Shown piece after piece: positions 7,628-11,443 of a stretch of 11,443 nucleotides of DNA. Each line of letters opens with the position of its first letter. Position 1 is the first letter of the stretch. The stretch covers positions 1 through 11,443 of the forward strand of contig CAZOFY010000070.1 in NCBI GenBank assembly GCA_964579245.1. Direction: 5' to 3'. The stretch comes from Firm-13 sp964579245 (GTDB taxonomy: Bacteria; Bacillota; Clostridia; Saccharofermentanales; Saccharofermentanaceae). A model generated the notes under the pieces. The model ran no database searches. It worked only from the letters and a program-made list of their open reading frames with translations, and had not been told where the DNA came from. The translations under genes were made by a program, and so were the position numbers.

Positions 7628-7935
7628 GAGCATATCATTTCCACACCCGTCAAAAATAGTATAAAGAAAGAAAAACGTCCGAACCGAATTTCTACTGATG
7701 AGCATGGGTTATAACATAAACAAACTCCATGCTAAAATTCAGGGAAATCGATGTGGCCAGCTGCTTCACGAGAAGGAAATCGCCTGATATACAGTCGAAA
7801 AAGCGGAAGAAAAGCATACCGCTGAATTTGCTGCGCCCAAAACACAAAGAATCCACAATAGGTGTATAAAAAACACATCAAATGACCCCGGAAATAGGTC
7901 GTTTGAGGCGTTATACACCCAGAAACACATAAGAA

Positions 7936-7981
7936 GAGGCCGTTACTCCAGTGACTTTTCAATCACTTTTGCAACAGCCCC
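7936..7981 (-). ncRNA. Compound hairpin with GAAA tetraloop, copy 1
   Basis: On the minus strand GGGGCTGTT pairs with AACGGCCTC (7973-7981 with 7936-7944; two G-U pairs), enclosing GCAAAA on one side and GGAGT on the other. An inner stem AGTGATT with AGTCACT (7950-7967) is capped by the GNRA tetraloop GAAA. The same fold occurs at 10728-10775 with a different inner-stem sequence. It lies about 200 nt downstream of the SDR stop codon in the sense direction. It is either a conserved RNA element or a repeated transcript-end structure. Confidence 0.55.
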
Positions 7982-8030
7982 AAGTAACAAGGGCATATCG
8001 CCATAGAGCAAACCACTTTTAATGGATCAT

Positions 8031-8060
8031 GATAAAGTCTGCCGCATAAGACTTTGTTTT
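8031..8060 (+). terminator. Terminator-like hairpin on the plus strand
   Basis: AAAGTCT and AGACTTT (8034-8040 with 8049-8055) pair, and outer wobble and A-T pairs extend the stem to about ten. The loop is GCCGCATA and TTTT follows at 8057-8060. The stem is AT-rich, so termination would be weak. No plus-strand protein gene lies upstream. Confidence 0.4.
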
Positions 8061-8081
8061 CTGAAGTGCACATCCACATGC

Positions 8082-8115
8082 CAGACTCTTCACTCAACCA
8101 TAGAGTCTGTTTTTT
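8082..8115 (+). terminator. Intrinsic terminator on the plus strand, facing the SDR gene
   Basis: CAGACTCT pairs with AGAGTCTG (8082-8089 with 8102-8109), with a 12-nt loop and six T residues at 8110-8115. It would stop rightward transcription before it enters the minus-strand SDR gene. Since the only upstream plus-strand gene already has its own terminator, it may serve an unannotated transcript starting near 7670. Confidence 0.6.
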
Positions 8116-8122
8116 ACAAATC

Positions 8123-8135
8123 TTTTGAGACAGCC
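8123..8135 (-). repeat. GGCTGT-CAAAA motif downstream of the SDR gene
   Basis: On the minus strand this reads GGCTGTCTCAAAA, 48 nt after the SDR stop codon. It matches the 5' part of the two compound hairpins (GGCTGTTGCAAAA at 7967-7979 minus and GGCTGTTTCAAAA at 10731-10743 plus). No closing arm was found, so it may be a broken third copy. Confidence 0.5.
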
Positions 8136-8182
8136 ACTTTTTCTATGATAAAGAGTAATGACCGGCATTTTCAAAAAAAGAA

Positions 8183-9190
8183 TTATTCACTAATGAATTG
8201 ATTGACCTTTTCGAGAATTTTCTCGACAAATGCATCCCAATCCGGATCTTCGATCATCAGCTCCGGCCGCGTCAAAAGACAGTCGATTGATTGCCGGACA
8301 CCTTGATCGAATCGAGTTGTGGCCGCAAAGCCGGGCACGAGTCGCTTGATCTTACTGTTATCGAAAATGACCGAGTGGCTCTTGTCCCCGAGAAGACCGC
8401 CCATAAGCTCAGGCCTCAACGCGATCAGCATATCAGCCGAGACATGAACGAGCTTCGGTTTGACGCCGAGAGCGGCTCCTACCGACTCGTAGATCTGATT
8501 CCAGGTCAGGGATTCATCCGAAGTGATGTGGACCGCTTCACCGATGGCGTGTGTATTTCCCAGAAGTCCGACGAATGCCTTGGCAAGATCTGTGCTGTGT
8601 GTGACTGTCCATAAGGTCAGGCCATCCCCGGGTATGATAACCGGCTTGTCGTCCAACATGCGCTTGAGTTCACTCCAGGGTCCGGTCTTCCCGTGAATGG
8701 CGAGCGGAACGGCGCCGTCGGCGTAGGTGTGGCTCGGACGAACGACCGTGAAGGGGAATGAGGAGTCGCGATAGGCGCGCATCAACACTTCCTCACAGGC
8801 GATCTTATCGCGGGAGTATTGCCAGAAGGGATTGGCGAGCGGAGTGCTCTCTGTGATCAGGAATTGTGATAAGGGCTTCTGATAAGCCGAAGCGGAGCTG
8901 ATAAAGATGTACTGCCTGCATCGATTTTGAAACAAGCGGATATCGCGTTCGACCTGCGAAGGCAAAAACGCGATGAAATCGGCAATGACATCGAAGTTCT
9001 CACTTCCGAGAACCTCCCGAACCTGCGCCTCATTTCCGATATCTGCGGTGATTTGTCTCACATTCTCCGGTAAAGAGACCTGACGCTGGCCGCGATTCAA
9101 GACGGCAAGCTCAAGACCGGGCGTCGCAGCAACAAGTCTGGTGATTGAGGAACTGATCGTTCCGGTTCCCCCGATAAATAGAATTTTCAT
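8183..9190 (-). CDS. NAD(P)-dependent SDR protein, epimerase/dehydratase-like
   Basis: Extended short-chain dehydrogenase/reductase of 335 residues, probably cytoplasmic. The Rossmann nucleotide-binding loop is GGTGTISS (7-14). FISSASAY (96-103) supplies the serine of the active site, and the catalytic pair is Tyr125-x3-Lys129 in YSRDK. RPSHTY (151-156) and the C-terminal DPDWDAFVEK (315-324) resemble the atypical SDR_a1 group related to nucleotide-sugar epimerases and CSP41-like proteins. The substrate is unknown. The frame extends to 9295, but the ATG at 9190 is chosen: GGGAGGTG lies about five bases upstream, and the Rossmann strand starts directly (MKILFIGGTG). It is divergent from the hydrogenase-like gene, with about 200 bp between starts, so the two may share control. 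Confidence 0.9.
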   Translation of the reverse strand: MKILFIGGTGTISSSITRLVAATPGLELAVLNRGQRQVSLPENVRQITADIGNEAQVREVLGSENFDVIADFIAFLPSQVERDIRLFQNRCRQYIFISSASAYQKPLSQFLITESTPLANPFWQYSRDKIACEEVLMRAYRDSSFPFTVVRPSHTYADGAVPLAIHGKTGPWSELKRMLDDKPVIIPGDGLTLWTVTHSTDLAKAFVGLLGNTHAIGEAVHITSDESLTWNQIYESVGAALGVKPKLVHVSADMLIALRPELMGGLLGDKSHSVIFDNSKIKRLVPGFAATTRFDQGVRQSIDCLLTRPELMIEDPDWDAFVEKILEKVNQFISE

Positions 9191-9227
9191 AAAACACCTC
9201 CCGAAACGCATGCTTTTACTAAGACAA

Positions 9228-9233
9228 GTATAG
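9228..9233 (-). promoter_or_regulatory. Possible -10 of the SDR gene
   Basis: TATACT on the minus strand matches five of six -10 positions, 37 bp before the SDR start. No good -35 was found at 16-18 bp. Weak prediction. Confidence 0.3.
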
Positions 9234-9330
9234 CATTCCGTGTTTTCGACGATGTCGCGATTCAGGATATAAATCAGAGGATCATACCGGATCATTGCTC
9301 TTTTTCGAGAAATACCCCAAAATGAAGAGA

Positions 9331-9346
9331 GACAAACAATATTGTC
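9331..9346. promoter_or_regulatory. 16-bp palindrome upstream of the hydrogenase-like gene
   Basis: GACAAacaataTTGTC is an inverted repeat containing the perfect 10-bp palindrome ACAATATTGT (9336-9345). It lies 48 bp before the hydrogenase-like start and 140 bp from the divergent SDR start. It could be an operator. It does not match the TTGTGAA-N4-TTCACAA Rex pattern well. Regulator unknown. Confidence 0.4.
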
Positions 9347-9394
9347 AGCGAGGAATACTTGCTACACGCCTATGCGTCGAAATGAGGGAAATGT

Positions 9395-10651
9395 ATGGAC
9401 GAATTTGATGAACTTTACAAGATGGCCGTGGACGAAGCCGTCCAGAAGAAAATATCGAAGGATCTCAAGAACCCCCAGGCACATGCTGACTATGATAAGT
9501 ATCAGCTCGATTGCCTTCTGAATCCGGAAAAGAGTGTTGCCGGTAAGACAATCGCGGAATGTCTTTGTGTGGGAGAGAAGGGTGGACAACAAGGAGCGCC
9601 GTGCTTTTTTGAGATGCTTCGACGCGGAGAGGACGGACGTGTTTTTATCGATCAGGAGAAGAGGAGCGATTGCCTGGGCTGCCTCGGAGGCGAGAATATC
9701 GATCTTCTCATGAAACAGCCGGATGTTCTGTCGGTTTTCGAAATGCTGATGCATCCGGAGACGCCGGTCTACGCATTGATTGCTCCGGCCTACATCAGTC
9801 AATTCAGCGATGATGTCACGCCGGGGATGCTCCGGAGTGCGTTCAAACATCTGGGTTTCGCCGGTATGATTGAGGTCGCGTTGTTTGCCGATATCCTCAC
9901 GCTAAAAGAAGCGTTGGAATATGACCGCTCGATCAAATCGGAGAAAGATTTTGTCCTTGCCAGTAGCTGCTGCCCGATGTGGATCGCGATGATCCGCAGC
10001 ACATACAAGGACCTGGTGCCGCATATCCCGCCCTCGGTTTCGCCGATGGTCGCCTGCGGAAGGTCGATCAAACTGTTGCACCCGAATGCTAAAACAGTAT
10101 TTATCGGACCCTGCATTGCGAAGAAGGCAGAGGCAAGAGAGAAGGATGTTGCGGACGCAATCGATCACGTGCTGACGTTTCAGGAGGTCCGAGAGATCTT
10201 CCGTATGACTGGTGTGAATCCTGAGGCGGAGCAGGAGGACCTGCGTTCTCATTCCTCCCTGTCAGGACGGGTCTACGCCAGAGCGGGCGGCGTGACGATG
10301 GCAGTCAGAAGCACCGTCGAGCGTCTGCATCCGAATCGCGAGATTCCTTTCAAGGCACAGCGTGCGGACGGCGTGCCCGCGTGTAAGGCATTACTGGAAA
10401 AAATCAAGACGGGTGATATCAATTCGAACTTTATTGAAGGCATGGGATGCGCCGGCGGCTGTGTCGGAGGCCCGAAGGCATTAATCCCCAGGGACGAGGG
10501 CGCCGAGCATGTAAATCGCTATGCGTTATCGGCATCGTGTCATACACCGGTCGACAATCCGTATGTCATGGATCTTCTTCACCGCCTAGGCATAGACACG
10601 ATTGAAGCGCTTCTGCAAGACACGAAGATATTTACCCGTCACTTTGACTGA
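9395..10651 (+). CDS. [FeFe]-hydrogenase-type protein with degenerate ferredoxin domain
   Basis: This 418-residue protein has the H-cluster domain of [FeFe] hydrogenases, which make or oxidise H2 or, in some groups, act as sensors. Motif L1 is SSCCPMW (190-196), with Cys193 as cluster ligand and Cys192 at the proton-transfer position. L2 is GPCIAKKAE (238-246): Cys240, Lys243, Glu246. L3 is EGMGCAGGCVGG (348-359): Cys352, Cys356. All four cluster cysteines and the proton-relay cysteine are present, so an H-cluster is plausible. TSCCPMW/GPC-type loops recall group B enzymes rather than classic group A, where L2 begins MPC. The N-terminal region keeps only Cys40, Cys56, Cys58, Cys70, Cys93 and Cys96; no CxxCxxCxxxC motif remains. 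GAGGGA at 9384-9389 supports the start. No HydE, HydF or HydG maturase gene and no partner subunit lies in the window. Confidence 0.88.
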   Translation: MDEFDELYKMAVDEAVQKKISKDLKNPQAHADYDKYQLDCLLNPEKSVAGKTIAECLCVGEKGGQQGAPCFFEMLRRGEDGRVFIDQEKRSDCLGCLGGENIDLLMKQPDVLSVFEMLMHPETPVYALIAPAYISQFSDDVTPGMLRSAFKHLGFAGMIEVALFADILTLKEALEYDRSIKSEKDFVLASSCCPMWIAMIRSTYKDLVPHIPPSVSPMVACGRSIKLLHPNAKTVFIGPCIAKKAEAREKDVADAIDHVLTFQEVREIFRMTGVNPEAEQEDLRSHSSLSGRVYARAGGVTMAVRSTVERLHPNREIPFKAQRADGVPACKALLEKIKTGDINSNFIEGMGCAGGCVGGPKALIPRDEGAEHVNRYALSASCHTPVDNPYVMDLLHRLGIDTIEALLQDTKIFTRHFD

Positions 10652-10727
10652 CAGCTTTTTTGACATAGAAAAGCGGGGCTATGCAAATAACCTTCTTCGG
10701 AAAAACGAATCGATCAATATTATGCAA

Positions 10728-10775
10728 AGAGGCTGTTTCAAAATGAACTGTAAAGTTCAGGATGCAGCAGCCTCT
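10728..10775 (+). ncRNA. Compound hairpin with GTAA tetraloop, copy 2
   Basis: AGAGGCTGTT pairs with AGCAGCCTCT (10728-10737 with 10766-10775; one G-U pair). Inside, TGAACT and AGTTCA (10744-10749 with 10754-10759) form a stem capped by GTAA, a GNRA tetraloop. TCAAAA lies on the 5' side and GGATGC on the 3' side. The layout matches the minus-strand element at 7936-7981. It starts 77 nt after the hydrogenase-like stop. No strong T-run follows, so it is not a classic intrinsic terminator. It may be a 3' UTR or transcript-processing structure. Confidence 0.6.
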
Positions 10776-11030
10776 GTTATTTGCCTGCTTATAAAGGCGC
10801 TGGCTGTTCACATTCTTACGATGACTTACAACAATTTCCGGTTCTGAATTTGTGATCGTGTCTCTTTATTGCGAGATGCAGTACAGCAGCTGCTGTCGGT
10901 TTGGGATTGCTAGCGATAAATCCCTCTTGCGTGATTCAGTACTGTAGCAACGGCTTGATTAACTTGTTCATTTAAGAGACGTACTACTTGCTGAACCTTA
11001 TAAGTGTCTTCGCACTGTTTTGACGCGCTC
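10776..11030. other. Unassigned stretch with an imperfect direct repeat and a palindrome
   Basis: No recognised gene. A 20-bp segment at 10871-10890 recurs at 10929-10948 with about four mismatches (core CAGTAC-n-G-n-AGC), 58 bp apart. ACAGCAGCTGCTGT (10883-10896) is a perfect 14-bp palindrome. On the minus strand the two copies fall in different frames but give similar peptides (AVATVLNHAR and TAAAVLHLA), which could mean a decayed coding sequence with an internal repeat. Confidence 0.35.
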
Positions 11031-11032
11031 AT
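10910..11032 (-). CDS. Small ORF of 40 residues, unrecognised
   Basis: An ATG-to-TAG frame encodes a peptide beginning MSASKQCEDTYKVQQVV, continuing with RLLNEQVNQAVATVLNHAR and ending GIYR. It looks amphipathic and helix-prone and not like random shadow translation. However, no ribosome binding site precedes the ATG, and a similar segment follows in another frame after the stop. It may be a small protein or the remains of a longer gene. No family was recognised. Confidence 0.2.
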   Translation of the reverse strand: MSASKQCEDTYKVQQVVRLLNEQVNQAVATVLNHARGIYR

Positions 11033-11443
11033 AGATATCGTTCATTGAAAACATCATAGGGACATCACACAGTTATACATACTAAAAAGCAGAAAACAGA
11101 ATTCTCGTATATTAGTTATTGATAAGAAATGAAGCATTGTCACGCTATATCACAGTCTAATGCATATTAAATGACTGATTCTCAAGGATTTTGATGGTAT
11201 TCATTGATAAAATATATCGTCTCGCGAGCCCTGATACCTACTAATTCGACATTATTGCTTGTTTAGTAGGTAGTCATTGACGAATATTCCCTTTATTGCT
11301 CATTGATGCACATACTTAAAACCGAGTTTCGACGATTTAGTAGGTAATCATTGATAAATAACCTCATTGTTGCTCATTGATGCACATGCGAGATCGTCTG
11401 TTTGCGCCGATTGTGTGGGTAATCATTGATAAATAACCTCGTT
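11030..11443 (+). repeat. Tandem array of 74-bp repeats, right copy (inverted)
   Basis: This is the same unit as at 7258-7627, on the opposite strand. Clear units start with TTTAGTAGGTA at 11262 and 11336, with a variant at about 11410 that runs off the window. Degraded units are marked by TCATTGA-like motifs at 11042, 11116 and 11201. Spacings between units are 74, 85, 73, 74 and 75 bp. Within units TCATTGA occurs twice, 26 bp apart (11274 and 11300; 11348 and 11374), followed by a more variable segment of about 20 bp. The array extends beyond the window. Confidence 0.8.

Larger units (their letters stand above)
7628..8182. other. Non-coding, hairpin-rich stretch with a possible plus-strand transcript
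   Basis: No supported protein gene lies here. A weak promoter (TTTCCA 7638-7643, 16-bp spacer, TATAAA 7660-7665) points right. AGCATGG and CCATGCT (7701-7707 with 7727-7733) form a hairpin. AAATGACC pairs with GGTCGTTT near 7880-7900. Two terminator-like hairpins on the plus strand (8031-8060 and 8082-8115) close the region. A 46-codon plus-strand frame beginning at 7729 has no ribosome binding site. The stretch could encode a small RNA, be a decayed element, or be the 3' region of the SDR gene. Confidence 0.4.

Noticed and set aside
7732..7962. 76-residue minus-strand open frame
   Set aside because: Aromatic-rich with no recognisable domain and no ribosome binding site; it overlaps the compound hairpin, so it is probably a chance frame.
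7936..10775. GGCTGT-CAAAA motifs as terminal repeats of an insertion sequence
   Set aside because: Such words do occur at insertion-sequence ends, but here the copies face outward from the interval, enclose no transposase, and each copy closes its own hairpin.
10602..10847. 81-residue frame overlapping the hydrogenase end
   Set aside because: It starts inside the hydrogenase-like gene in another frame without a ribosome binding site and runs through the compound hairpin.
11262..11443. CRISPR array
   Set aside because: The repeats are 74-75 bp apart, diverge between copies, and the variable part of about 20 bp is itself partly conserved. There are no identical short repeats with unrelated spacers and no cas genes.

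Overview
This 11.4 kb window looks like a chromosomal segment of an anaerobic Bacillota, most likely a member of Clostridia. The support is indirect: strong AGGAGG-type ribosome binding sites, a CadC/SmtB-type metal sensor, a stand-alone [FeFe]-hydrogenase-type protein, and short intrinsic terminators. No rRNA, tRNA, CRISPR array or intact transposase was seen, and the genus cannot be named from the sequence.

Layout. Positions 1-228 hold two 73-bp tandem repeats with a 10-bp inverted repeat in each, then a 61-bp nested palindrome. A minus-strand pair follows: an SGNH/CE2-like esterase (1871-3025) upstream of a YjgR/DUF853 HerA-like ATPase (326-1834). Divergent from it is a plus-strand cluster: an ArsR/SmtB metal sensor carrying both the alpha3 and alpha5 metal-site motifs (3325-3699), a TMEM198/DUF4203-like membrane protein (3720-4520) and a GNAT acetyltransferase (4572-5093). 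After a 308-bp leader with two long inverted repeats comes a SulP anion transporter with a STAS domain (5402-7099), closed by a very strong intrinsic terminator (7128-7167).

Positions 7168-8182 are non-coding and rich in repeats and hairpins. They contain a tandem array of about five diverged 74-bp units (about 7258-7627), a possible plus-strand transcription unit ending in two terminator-like hairpins, and a compound hairpin with a GNRA tetraloop on the minus strand. An NAD-dependent SDR protein (8183-9190, minus) and an [FeFe]-hydrogenase-like protein with a degraded ferredoxin domain (9395-10651, plus) are divergently transcribed. Downstream of the hydrogenase is a second compound hairpin with different inner-stem sequence but the same fold, then a stretch with a small unrecognised ORF. 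A second array of the 74-bp repeat, in the opposite orientation, runs off the right edge (about 11030-11443).

How the parts fit. The metal sensor, membrane protein and acetyltransferase look like one regulated unit, although no known metal efflux pump is present. The SulP transporter may be its own unit. The SDR/hydrogenase pair is bracketed by the inverted 74-bp arrays. The most interesting undescribed material is non-coding: the 74-bp repeat family with a fixed internal 26/48-bp spacing, and the gene-3'-associated compound hairpins.
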